In this document: in pieces, positions 27,021 to 36,416 of the stretch | Position numbering within the stretch: the first letter of the stretch is position 1 | How the letters are laid out: every line of letters starts with the position of its first letter | NCBI RefSeq assembly: GCF_900110865.1 | Contig: NZ_FOFD01000002.1 | Location: 306,835-370,834 of the forward strand | Length of the DNA: 64,000 bases | Direction of reading: 5' to 3' | From: Natrinema salaciae | Lineage (GTDB): Archaea; Halobacteriota; Halobacteria; Halobacteriales; Natrialbaceae | The notes under the pieces: model-generated | Database searches by the model: none | Seen by the model: the letters and a program-made list of their open reading frames with translations, nothing else | What the model was told of the DNA's origin: nothing | Translations under genes and position numbers: made by a program

Positions 27021-27623
27021 ATGGATGGGAACGCGACGGGGGACGGGAACGAGACGTCGACGCGGCGGCGGCTCCTGCAGTCGGGAGCGGTCGCCGCGAC
27101 GCTCGGCCTCGCCGGCTGCATCGAGGAGATGGGAACGGAATTCCCGGAGAACGAGGAGTGGCCGACCGCGGAGTACGTCCCCGCCCTCCCCGTCGAGGAG
27201 CGAAGCGCGATCGCCGAGGAGCGGATTCCGGAGCTCGCGGGGGCAGCTATCACCGATCCCGAGACCCTCGCGTCGACGCTCGAGGAGTACGACATGACCG
27301 TCGAATCGGTCGAACGCGAACGCGACGTGCTCTCCCTCGAGTACGTCAACACGGATCGGTACGACGAGGGGAACGTCCACGACGTCTCCCTGATCGCGGG
27401 CGGCTACGCGGCGCTGGTCGACGCCGGCTACGACGCGGTCGCCCTGGGCGCGACGATTCTCGACGATGCCCCCGCGTCGTACGGGTCGGCGACGGTCGAG
27501 ACGCCGCTAGCGAGGGAGTACAACGAAGGGGCGCTGACGGCCGCCGAGTACGGCGAACTGGTGGTCTCGACGATCGAATCGCAGCGATACGAACCGGAGG
27601 TCGACGTCTCGCCGAAGGAGTAG
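27021..27623 (+). CDS. Tat lipoprotein of unknown function
   Basis: A 200-residue protein beginning MDGNATGDGNETSTRRRLLQ, followed by hydrophobic AVAATLGLAGC: a twin-arginine signal with a lipobox Cys near residue 31. The mature protein is acidic, with DMTVESVERERDVLSLEYVN and YAALVDAGYDAVALGATIL segments. An earlier in-frame ATG at 26994 is possible. It lies between two membrane-protein genes in the accessory block, so an extracytoplasmic role next to the redox-like proteins is conceivable. Family not recognised. Confidence 0.65.
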   Translation: MDGNATGDGNETSTRRRLLQSGAVAATLGLAGCIEEMGTEFPENEEWPTAEYVPALPVEERSAIAEERIPELAGAAITDPETLASTLEEYDMTVESVERERDVLSLEYVNTDRYDEGNVHDVSLIAGGYAALVDAGYDAVALGATILDDAPASYGSATVETPLAREYNEGALTAAEYGELVVSTIESQRYEPEVDVSPKE

Positions 27624-27646
27624 GCTCGCCTCGAGCCCGTGCGCTC

Positions 27647-29026
27647 TTACCGGTCCGGCGACGCGTCGATGTCGGGCTCCCCGCCGCTCGCCGCCGGCTC
27701 GTCGCTCGACTCGAACCCGCTCGCGAACACCCCGGCGATCCCGTTCGGTCCGTGCCGGTGGATCGTCGACAGCACGTTCACCACGAAGAGTATCGCGCCG
27801 AGCGTCGCGAGGACGCCGCTCGCGGTGCCCGCGAGGGCCGGGAGGCCGACCAGCGGCGTCACGGAGAGTCCGGCAAACCCGGCGAGCGTCAGCCGGAAGT
27901 CCGCCCGCTCGAGGCGGTCGTCGTAGAGGTCGTCGATCATCGGGACCCGTTCGAAGCCGAGCCGATCGCTGTAGCGTTCGATCCAGATGATGAACGGAAC
28001 GATGTGGTACAGCGAGCCGATGACGACGAAGCCGAAGACGCCGAAGAGCAAGAGCGGCCGGGCGTCGGGGTGGCCGAACAGCGATCCGTACGCGAGCGGA
28101 TCGGTCCACCACGTCGGCGCGGCGAGCGCGATCCACGCGAACAGCGACGCGACGACGACCCAGTACCGGTCGATCATCGGCGATCGCCCGACCGTCGCGC
28201 CGGCCAGGAGACGGCCGACGACGACCGCGACGGCGGCCAGTCCGACGAGCAGGGCGACCCCACCGACTCGGGCCAGCGGCTCGACGCTCAGCCCGCGACC
28301 GAGCGCGAGCGCCGCGAGCCCGGCGGGGTAACACAGTTGCTCGAGTGTGAGCAGTCCCTCACCGAGTCGGTCGGGGTCGGCCTGCGTGAACATCTTCGCG
28401 AGCTGGAAGAGCGCGCCGACGACCGTCGCGAGCAGGGCCCCGAACAGCGCCAGCGTCGCGTGGACGAGATGGAGTTCGAACCGGGAGAGCGGGAGCGAGT
28501 CGAACACCGGCGTCGTGAAATCGACCGCCAACAGGAATCCGAACGGTGCGACGAGCCCGAAACACGCGAGCGCGAGCGCGAAGTGTCGCTCCGTGAAGTC
28601 GAACGGGCGGGCACCGGCCAGCGTCCGCCCCACGTTGTAGACGAAGAGCCAGAATCCCGCGAGCATGAGCGCGCCGGCGACCGGGAGCCACGCGAGCGTG
28701 CCCGCGAGCAGCGCCGCCGCGAAGCCGATCAGACCGGCGGTGACGAGCCACAGTTGGGCGACCGCCAGCCGTCGCGAGTGGATCGTCGCGCCGGACCAGA
28801 CGGGAACGAACTGGGTCATCGCGCCCATGATCGTCACCGCGACCCAGCCGACGAGCAGGGCGTGCAGGCGTGCCAGCCCCGACAGCCCGGGCAGCGTCGC
28901 AGCGGCCACGGCCGTTCCGCCACCGACCCCGACGACGAGGAACCCCAGCGCGAGCACGAAGTGCCGCAGCGGGATCACCATCGGCGGCTGCTGGTCGGTC
29001 CGTAACCCGCCCGGTATTCCGTTCAT
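27647..29026 (-). CDS. Polytopic membrane protein (cbb3/NnrS-like)
   Basis: From the ATG at 29026 the 459-residue protein begins MNGIPGGLRTDQQPPMVIPL and then shows about 12 membrane helices. Conserved histidines sit where haem or metal ligands occur in cbb3-oxidase or NnrS relatives: LARLHALLVGWV, TQFVPVWSGATIHSRRL, FELHLVHATLALFG and SLYHIVPFIIWIERY. The upstream extension of the open frame to 29470 is out of character and lies over the divergent MoaD-like gene. No soluble electron-transfer domain is attached. Function as oxidase, sensor or transporter cannot be decided. Confidence 0.65.
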   Translation of the reverse strand: MNGIPGGLRTDQQPPMVIPLRHFVLALGFLVVGVGGGTAVAAATLPGLSGLARLHALLVGWVAVTIMGAMTQFVPVWSGATIHSRRLAVAQLWLVTAGLIGFAAALLAGTLAWLPVAGALMLAGFWLFVYNVGRTLAGARPFDFTERHFALALACFGLVAPFGFLLAVDFTTPVFDSLPLSRFELHLVHATLALFGALLATVVGALFQLAKMFTQADPDRLGEGLLTLEQLCYPAGLAALALGRGLSVEPLARVGGVALLVGLAAVAVVVGRLLAGATVGRSPMIDRYWVVVASLFAWIALAAPTWWTDPLAYGSLFGHPDARPLLLFGVFGFVVIGSLYHIVPFIIWIERYSDRLGFERVPMIDDLYDDRLERADFRLTLAGFAGLSVTPLVGLPALAGTASGVLATLGAILFVVNVLSTIHRHGPNGIAGVFASGFESSDEPAASGGEPDIDASPDR

Positions 29027-29119
29027 GTCTCGCGGTTCGGCCCGGACGGCCGTCCCGTTCGTCCCGAACACGTTCGGAACGTAGCGTTTGGCGGCTCGCA
29101 CCGTACCATCGGGTGAGCC

Positions 29120-29545
29120 ATGGGAACCGACCGAGCAACGACCGCCGATCCGAAACCCGCCGCGACGGAACACCGAGAGCCGGACACGACGACGGTCACC
29201 GTCCGCTGTACCGGCCACGTCCGCACCGCCGTCGGGAGCCACGAACTCGAGTTCACCTTCGAGGGGGACCGACTCAGAGACTTCCTCGAGTCGTTCTTCG
29301 ACGAATACGATCTCGAGGACATGCTCATCGCCGAGACCGAAGCGGACGCGGCCCACAGCGGCTGGGCACCGGTCCCCGACGACCTTCCCGGTACCTGGCG
29401 CAAGAATCCGGAGGGCGAGCAGACTCGCCCGTACGCGCGGGTCTGCGTCAACGGCCGGTTCAACGAACACCTCGGCGGGTTCGAGACCGAGCTCACCGAC
29501 GACGACCGCGTCGCGCTGATCTATCCGTTCATGTTCTGCTGCTGA
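29120..29545 (+). CDS. MoaD/ThiS-like protein ending in Cys-Cys
   Basis: A 141-residue protein whose C-terminal half resembles the ubiquitin-fold MoaD/ThiS/SAMP family (PYARVCVNGRFNEHLGGFET then LTDDDRVALIYPF). In MoaD the chain ends with the activatable Gly-Gly; here it ends FMFCC, with two cysteines at residues 140-141. The N-terminal half has CTGHVRTAVGSHELEFTFEG, a plausible extra beta-grasp sheet. It leads the accessory block with the CGCGG peptide directly downstream. The end cannot be thiocarboxylated in the usual Gly-Gly way, so a distinct sulfur or metal function is inferred. Confidence 0.65.
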   Translation: MGTDRATTADPKPAATEHREPDTTTVTVRCTGHVRTAVGSHELEFTFEGDRLRDFLESFFDEYDLEDMLIAETEADAAHSGWAPVPDDLPGTWRKNPEGEQTRPYARVCVNGRFNEHLGGFETELTDDDRVALIYPFMFCC

Positions 29546-29631
29546 TCCGGCGTCGACCGCGGTGGCGGACGGCCGAAAACCCGAACGAGTTCGTCTCAGC
29601 CCTTAGGTCCGTCGGGAGCCGATGGACGACC

Positions 29632-29937
29632 ATGACCGAAGACGTCTCCGGCGTCGAACCCGTCACACGCAGGGACCACGACGCGTCGTGGTCCGCGAAC
29701 CTCGAGGGGCCAGCACACGCCGCGAACCGGTCACTGGTGGTCGCACAGTCGAAAGACGCGATCGAGGCGACGACCGCCGGTTCCCACGTCAACCTCGTCA
29801 CCCACGGCGAGCACGGCCGTCCTGAATCGTATCTGTGGCCGGAACTCGAGGCCGAATTCGACGGAATTCGCCTCGAATACGTCGACCGGTGTGGCTGCGG
29901 CGGACACGTGACCCGTGTTCACGTCGGCGACGAGTGA
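29632..29937 (+). CDS. CGCGG-family radical-SAM-linked RiPP-like protein
   Basis: A 101-residue protein ending in a Cys/Gly-rich core DRCGCGGHVTRVHVGDE. The CGCGG motif and the neighbouring SPASM radical SAM genes match the haloarchaeal family named CGCGG rSAM-modified RiPP (recalled family name). The first 80 residues (RDHDASWSANLEGPAHAANR and HVNLVTHGEHGRPESYLW) could act as leader or recognition domain. The cysteines near the C-terminus are the likely modification sites. There is no export signal. Whether it is a true peptide product or a modified protein cofactor is unknown. Confidence 0.7.
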   Translation: MTEDVSGVEPVTRRDHDASWSANLEGPAHAANRSLVVAQSKDAIEATTAGSHVNLVTHGEHGRPESYLWPELEAEFDGIRLEYVDRCGCGGHVTRVHVGDE

Positions 29938-30078
29938 GCAGTCGGTCCCTCGGTCACGGGATCGCCCTGCCCCGTCGAACGCGCGGACCGTCGCGTCGTT
30001 CGTCGTGGGTTCGCCCCACCCCTCGTCCTTGCAGTCGTCAGCCGGCTGACTATCCGGCTCCGCTCGCTACAGTTGGCA

Positions 30079-30210
30079 ATGACTTCTCGGACTCGCACGA
30101 TAGAGGAACCGGCCACGTGCCGCGTGTGCGGCACGGAGAACGACCACCACTACACGTACTGTCGGAATTGCCTCGCGGGGCTTCCCGCGCGGCCCGACTC
30201 CCGCCGCTGA
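30079..30210 (+). CDS. Zinc-ribbon microprotein, 43 residues
   Basis: The short frame from the ATG at 30079 encodes a 43-residue protein with CRVCG and, after ten residues, YCRNCLAG: a CxxC-CxxC zinc ribbon. Haloarchaea are rich in such two-CxxC microproteins. It lies between the CGCGG gene and the convergent radical SAM gene. Coding is supported by the motif rather than by length, so confidence is moderate. Confidence 0.55.
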   Translation: MTSRTRTIEEPATCRVCGTENDHHYTYCRNCLAGLPARPDSRR

Positions 30211-30285
30211 ACGGACCCCCGGGAGGACCGTTGTCCGCGAGCCGGTGCCGTCGTTCCCGAGCGCCCGCGAAACGGGGGCGCGGTC

Positions 30286-31497
30286 TCAGTCGGCGACACC
30301 GCCGACGGGCGGCCCATCGCCGTGAACCTCCTCGTCGCGGAGATAACACTGCGGATCGGGCGCGAACAGGTCGCCGGTCGTCGCCAGCGCTCGCAGCCGC
30401 GACGCGCCGCGACAGATCGACCGATACTGGCAGTCGGCGCACTTGCCGTTCAGACGGTCCTCGCGGTTCCGGAGCGCCTCGAGCAGCGGGTTCGACTCGT
30501 CGTCCCAGATTTCGCCGAACGGACGGTCCCGAACGTTGCCCAGACTGTATCCCTGCCAGAACTGCGTCGGGTGGACGTTGCCCTGGTAGTCGACGTCGGC
30601 GATCCGCTCGCCCGTCGGGTCCCCGCCGTTTCGCTCGAGGTACTCGTACACCGCCCGTGCTTTCCCCGCACCGAATTTCTCGCGCGCGTACTCCACGAGG
30701 AAGGCCGCGTCGGCATAGTTGCCGACCAGCAGGGTCTCGATCTCCTCGCCCCGGTCGTGATACTCGAGTGTGAGATCCGCCAGTCGCTCGACCGCCTCGC
30801 GCTTCTCGCGAGGCGTGAGATCGGCGTCGACGATCTCGGCCCCGCGACCGCCGTAATCGAGGTGGTAGAAACAGAACCTGTCGAGCCCCCTGTCGACGAG
30901 CAGCTCGACGACCCCCTCGAGATCGGGCGCGTTCGCCTCGGTAATCGTGTACCGCAGGCCGGTCTTGAGGCCGGCCTCGAGGCAGTTCTCGATGCCGCGG
31001 ACGGCGGCGTCGAACGCGCCGTCTTCGCCCCGAAACCGGTCGTTTCGCTCCGGGAGACCGTCGACCGAAATCCCGGCGTACTGGAGCCCGGCGTCGCGGA
31101 GCGCGTCGGCCTTCTCGCGGGTGAGCAGGGTCCCGTTCGAGGACAGCACGGGCCTGAGTCCTCGGTCGGCGGCGTATCCGACGAGTTCGACCAGATCGTC
31201 GCGCACGAGCGGCTCGCCACCGGAGAAGAGGACGACGGGTGCGCCGTAGTCGGCGAGCTGGTCGAGGAACGACTTCGCCTCGGCGGTCGTGAACTCGCCG
31301 GTCGCGGGCTGGGTCTCGGCGCCGGCGTAGCAGTGCGAGCAGTAGAGGTTACAGCGGCGGGTCGTGTTCCAGACGACGACCGGCCGCTGCTGTTTCTCCT
31401 CGGTTATCTGTGGCTTGTCCGACCCGTCGGCGGCATCGTAGCGCAGGCCGTCGCCCTCGGCGTCGAGATCGCAGAGCAGCTTGCTGATGGAGATCAC
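30286..31497 (-). CDS. Radical SAM/SPASM enzyme, NirJ/AhbC-like
   Basis: Starting at the GTG at 31497 (ISISKLLCDLDAEGDG), the 403-residue enzyme has the radical SAM cluster motif RRCNLYCSHCYAG with cysteines near residues 49, 53 and 56, the GGEP SAM-binding motif (LFSGGEPLVRDD) and a C-terminal SPASM-type cysteine set (GKCADCQYRSICRGASR and DPQCYL). It resembles the haem-biosynthesis radical SAM enzymes NirJ/AhbC/AhbD and RiPP maturases. It overlaps the PaaB-like precursor gene by GTGA at 31494-31497. The longer open frame reaching 31800 is Arg-rich shadow. The family assignment is firm; whether it modifies a peptide or a tetrapyrrole is not. Confidence 0.8.
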   Translation of the reverse strand: MISISKLLCDLDAEGDGLRYDAADGSDKPQITEEKQQRPVVVWNTTRRCNLYCSHCYAGAETQPATGEFTTAEAKSFLDQLADYGAPVVLFSGGEPLVRDDLVELVGYAADRGLRPVLSSNGTLLTREKADALRDAGLQYAGISVDGLPERNDRFRGEDGAFDAAVRGIENCLEAGLKTGLRYTITEANAPDLEGVVELLVDRGLDRFCFYHLDYGGRGAEIVDADLTPREKREAVERLADLTLEYHDRGEEIETLLVGNYADAAFLVEYAREKFGAGKARAVYEYLERNGGDPTGERIADVDYQGNVHPTQFWQGYSLGNVRDRPFGEIWDDESNPLLEALRNREDRLNGKCADCQYRSICRGASRLRALATTGDLFAPDPQCYLRDEEVHGDGPPVGGVAD

Positions 31498-31862
31498 AGG
31501 CTGTTCACCTCGGAGACGCCGGCGGTTTCCTTGTAGACGCGCGGTTCCTCGCTCTCGGCGTCGTCGCCGTCGCGATCGTCTTCGTCGTCGCCGGCGTCGT
31601 CGGCCCGCTCCGCCGCGTCGTTCGCGAGCCCCCGCGTCGAGTACCGTTCGACCGCCGCTGCCGGACAGAGCCAGACGTCGACGGCGTACCAGCCGAACAG
31701 CCGGGACGCGTGTTCGTGTGCCTCCGTTCCGTTCGCGGCGGCGACGCTGCCGACGTGGTGCATCGGATCGTCCGCCTCGGCGCGGACGAAGACCTCCCAC
31801 TGCCGCGTCGGGTTCCCTCGATCGTCGCTCTCGACGGGTGACCGGCGTGCTTTCTCGACCAT
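31494..31862 (-). CDS. PaaB-like candidate RiPP precursor/partner (Htur_1727-type)
   Basis: A 122-residue protein whose core (TRQWEVFVRAEADDPMHHVG to ASRLFGWYAVDVWLCP) resembles a PaaB-type domain. It then runs into a very acidic tail (DDAGDDEDDRDGDDAESEE) and a short C-terminal ETAGVSEVNSL. Proteins like this, next to SPASM radical SAM genes, are called rSAM-partnered candidate RiPPs (Htur_1727 family, recalled name). It is coupled to the downstream radical SAM gene by a GTGA overlap and diverges from the other radical SAM gene. The sole Cys lies in the WLCPAAAVE segment. Confidence 0.65.
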   Translation of the reverse strand: MVEKARRSPVESDDRGNPTRQWEVFVRAEADDPMHHVGSVAAANGTEAHEHASRLFGWYAVDVWLCPAAAVERYSTRGLANDAAERADDAGDDEDDRDGDDAESEEPRVYKETAGVSEVNSL

Positions 31863-32009
31863 ATCGACACCTTCGAGACGGGACCGAAGGCCGTTCCGCG
31901 ACCTCCCAGCGCGCGGGAATACCTCGCCGATCGGTCGAACATCTTCCCGTCTTCCCGCCCGACGGGAACGAGAGCCGCGTTTTCGGTCGTCCGATGCCCA
32001 GCCTCGAGC

Positions 32010-33143
32010 ATGCGCCCCGGCGATCTCGACACGTCCGAGCGACCGTTCGTCCTCATCTGGGAGCTCACGCAGGCCTGTGGGCTCGCCTGCGATCACTGTC
32101 GGGCAGACGCTCAACCCCGACGGCACCCCGACGAGCTCTCGACCGCCGAGGGGAAGGCGCTGCTCGAGGACGCTGCGAAGTTCGGCGACGGGCAGCTGGT
32201 CGTGCTCTCCGGCGGCGATCCGCTCGTCCGCGACGACGTCGCGGAGCTGATCGCCCACGGCGACGACCTCGGGTTGCGGATGACGATCACGCCCAGCGGC
32301 ACGGGCTCGCTGACCGCCGCTCGGATCCGGGAAATGGCCGACGCGGGGCTCAAGCGAATGGCCGTCAGCCTCGACGGTGGCTCACCGACCGCTCACGACA
32401 CCTTCCGCGGCGAGGCAGGCAGTTTCGACGAAACGATCCGTGCCGTCGAGGACGCTCGAGCGGCGGGACTCCCCGTTCAGGTCAACACGACGGTCTGTCG
32501 GGAGACGGTCGACGAACTCCCCGCGATCCGCGACCTGCTGACCGAGATCGGGGCCGTCATGTGGAGCGTCTTCTTTCTCGTCCCCGTCGGCCGCGGACGA
32601 CTCCTCGAGCCGGTCGGGCCGGAGCGGGCCGACGCGGTGATGGAGTGGCTCCACGAGGTGAGCGAAACGGAGCCGTTCGGCGTCAAGACCACCGAGGCCC
32701 CGCAGTACCGACGGGTCGCGATGCAGCGACGGGCGGGCGCAGCCGGTACCGACGACGGATCGCCGGGCCCGGGTGCCGGCATCGAGCGCCGGACCGGCAT
32801 CGTCGCGGGTGACGGCTTCGCGTTCGTCAGCCACACCGGCGAGGTGTTCCCCTCCGGGTTCTTGCCGGAGTCGGCCGGCAACGTCCGCGATCGGCCGGTC
32901 ACGGAACGCTATCGGGAATCACCACTGTTCCGGTCGCTGCGCGACCGCGACAACCTCTCGGGCAAGTGCGGTGCCTGCCCCTATCGGCACGTCTGCGGCG
33001 GGAGTCGGTCGCGCGCGTTCGCCCACACCGGCGACCCGCTCGCGAGCGATCCGCTCTGCCCGTTCGTTCCCGAAGGGTACGAGGGCCCCCTTCCCTGGGA
33101 CGACGGCGACGGCGAGCCCCGCGGCGTCTCGAGCGGGGACTGA
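32010..33143 (+). CDS. Radical SAM/SPASM enzyme, TIGR04053-like
   Basis: A 377-residue radical SAM enzyme with CGLACDHC (Cys23, Cys27, Cys30), LSGGDPLVRDD as the SAM motif and a C-terminal SPASM region (GKCGACPYRHVCGGSRSRA and SDPLCPF) for auxiliary Fe-S clusters. It resembles the TIGR04053 family (recalled). An internal segment near residues 245-265 is longer and glycine-rich. It diverges from the precursor/partner gene pair with a 147-base shared region and likely acts on the same system as the CGCGG and PaaB-like proteins. Confidence 0.82.
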   Translation: MRPGDLDTSERPFVLIWELTQACGLACDHCRADAQPRRHPDELSTAEGKALLEDAAKFGDGQLVVLSGGDPLVRDDVAELIAHGDDLGLRMTITPSGTGSLTAARIREMADAGLKRMAVSLDGGSPTAHDTFRGEAGSFDETIRAVEDARAAGLPVQVNTTVCRETVDELPAIRDLLTEIGAVMWSVFFLVPVGRGRLLEPVGPERADAVMEWLHEVSETEPFGVKTTEAPQYRRVAMQRRAGAAGTDDGSPGPGAGIERRTGIVAGDGFAFVSHTGEVFPSGFLPESAGNVRDRPVTERYRESPLFRSLRDRDNLSGKCGACPYRHVCGGSRSRAFAHTGDPLASDPLCPFVPEGYEGPLPWDDGDGEPRGVSSGD

Positions 33144-33472
33144 CTGCCGACTGGCCGGTCCGAATCGGCGGTTCGCAGCCGAATCCGGACGATCGACACG
33201 GCCCCGGACGCCGCGAACGGTGGCTCGGTGGAGCCGCCGCAACGATACGGGGCTCGTCCCGACCGCTCGCGGTCGAGCGCACGCGACACCGGGGTGGGAT
33301 GAGCATCGGATCGACGGCCAGCCTTCGCCGGTCGCGTCTTCGAGGACGACCGTCCGGCGAGTACCCTGCTCGCCGCCGTCTTTTTCATGGACCGTTTCGA
33401 CGTGAGGTCGTAGCCGGCCGACTCCGCCCCCCACGCCGTCGCGAAGCCCAGCGCGAGCAGGCCAGCGAGATC
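33144..33472. other. GC-rich sequence after the radical SAM gene
   Basis: About 330 bases without a recognisable gene. Long open frames run through on both strands but show no family motif. Towards its end it includes sequence in the same frame as the decayed gene starting at 33473. Confidence 0.35.
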
Positions 33473-33715
33473 GTGCGAGATGGGCCCGACGGCGAGCCGC
33501 CGACGTCGGACGTGATCGACGCGGTCCTCACTCACCTGATCGAGAGCGAACAACACAGCCAGGTGGCGCGCGACGAGCATCACCCGAACGTCATCCAGTC
33601 GATCGCGAATACGTCCGTCATCGGCCTTCGATATCGGACGAGAATCGAAAGCCGCTGGCGACAATTGTGTTCGAGGTATTCACCCCAGATTCGATCTGGG
33701 AAAACTACCTTTTGA
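33473..33715 (+). pseudogene. Remnant of a haloarchaeal DUF7386-like (ribbon-helix-helix-like) protein
   Basis: Reading from the GTG at 33473 gives TSDVIDAVLTHLIESEQ and, further on, NTSVIGLRYRTRIESRWR. These resemble the small helix-rich haloarchaeal family I recall as DUF7386. The matching N-terminal part upstream (REAQREQASEIV) remains in frame but lacks any start codon, and the C-terminal end runs into AT-rich sequence. It thus looks like a decayed or partly deleted copy. Assignment is from memory and tentative. Confidence 0.4.
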
Positions 33716-33966
33716 CTATACTCGCCCATACTCACCAGAAGAGGTACGTTGTTCCATTCGTAACAGTATATGTGGAAGAAAACAACGCCGGAGCGTTTGA
33801 AACCATATTCTATCTGGGTATTGCAGGTATCGTATTATTCGAAGCTATTTTCGGATTCCCGTACAAAACAGTAGTTTTCATGTTCATCGGGGCTGTTATG
33901 GTTATTTTTGCCGTATACAAAATCACACGCGACAAGAATTCAGAAGCGGCACAAAATAGGGCATAA
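33667..33966 (+). CDS. Possible small membrane protein in AT-rich patch
   Basis: A 99-residue frame from a GTG with two clear hydrophobic segments (TIFYLGIAGIVLFEAIFGF and VVFMFIGAVMVIFAVYKI), a charged C-terminus (RDKNSEAAQNRA) and A/T-rich codons unlike the neighbours. A membrane protein of recent origin is plausible. The start is uncertain because the first 50 bases overlap the decayed upstream gene; no homologue is recognised. It could be non-coding. Confidence 0.4.
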   Translation: MFEVFTPDSIWENYLLTILAHTHQKRYVVPFVTVYVEENNAGAFETIFYLGIAGIVLFEAIFGFPYKTVVFMFIGAVMVIFAVYKITRDKNSEAAQNRA

Positions 33967-34270
33967 TATTCCAGATTGTCATTCTATATCGTGCTAGTGT
34001 CGATGATTGGCGAAACTAACGCATAAATTTCCCGACTATTTATATATTGGTAATTAGAAGGAAAGCAGAAGCGAAAATAATCCTTCAGATTACAGTGTCC
34101 AGCTGCCCGTCAGTTCCCGTCGCCCGCTCGCAGAGTGCAGGGCCTCGAGCCGGCGGCGCGTGCAGGTACACCGTGACCCGAGACCGCCGTCGGCGTTGTG
34201 CCGAATGCGTTCGCGGCCGCGACCGGGGCTCCGACTGCGAGCCGCCGGTGGCGACTGCGATCGGTCGCCG
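33967..34270. other. AT-rich to GC-rich transition before the pccA stop
   Basis: This 300-base stretch changes from AT-rich (to about 34090) to the ordinary composition. It contains the 3' end region of pccA and nothing recognisable. The sharp composition change suggests the edge of an inserted or decayed segment. Confidence 0.35.
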
Positions 34271-36106
<1,836 letters not shown>

Positions 36107-36416
36107 TCCTGTGGGAAACGTCGGCAGGGCCCTACCTTACTTTTTCGCAACTGATTCGACAACGCGACAGGTATTGCCAGCTTCACAAGGCGAAGCCGCC
36201 GATAGCAGCGGGTCGGTCACCCTGACCCCGAGCGCGGGGGACGATCGACGGTACCGAACCGACGGAGCGCACGAGCGCGGGGCCGCGAACGTGCCACGCG
36301 GCTGCCGCCGTCTCGACCCAGACGTGGACTCGCGTTCCCCGGGTCGAACCGTCATCTATCGTGACCCATGCTAGTTATGGACAACTGTTATCCGGTCCGA
36401 ACCCCTGATACACACG
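36107..36416. other. Divergent promoter region of pccA and the SPFH gene
   Basis: About 310 bases. An A-run (36138-36148, reverse AAAAAGTAAG) sits roughly 30 bases ahead of the pccA start and probably serves it. No further motif is supported. Confidence 0.35.

Noticed and set aside
30286..31800. Long open frame including the Arg-rich segment at 31498-31800
   Set aside because: That segment is the shadow of the PaaB-like gene on the same strand in another frame; radical SAM similarity starts at 31497.
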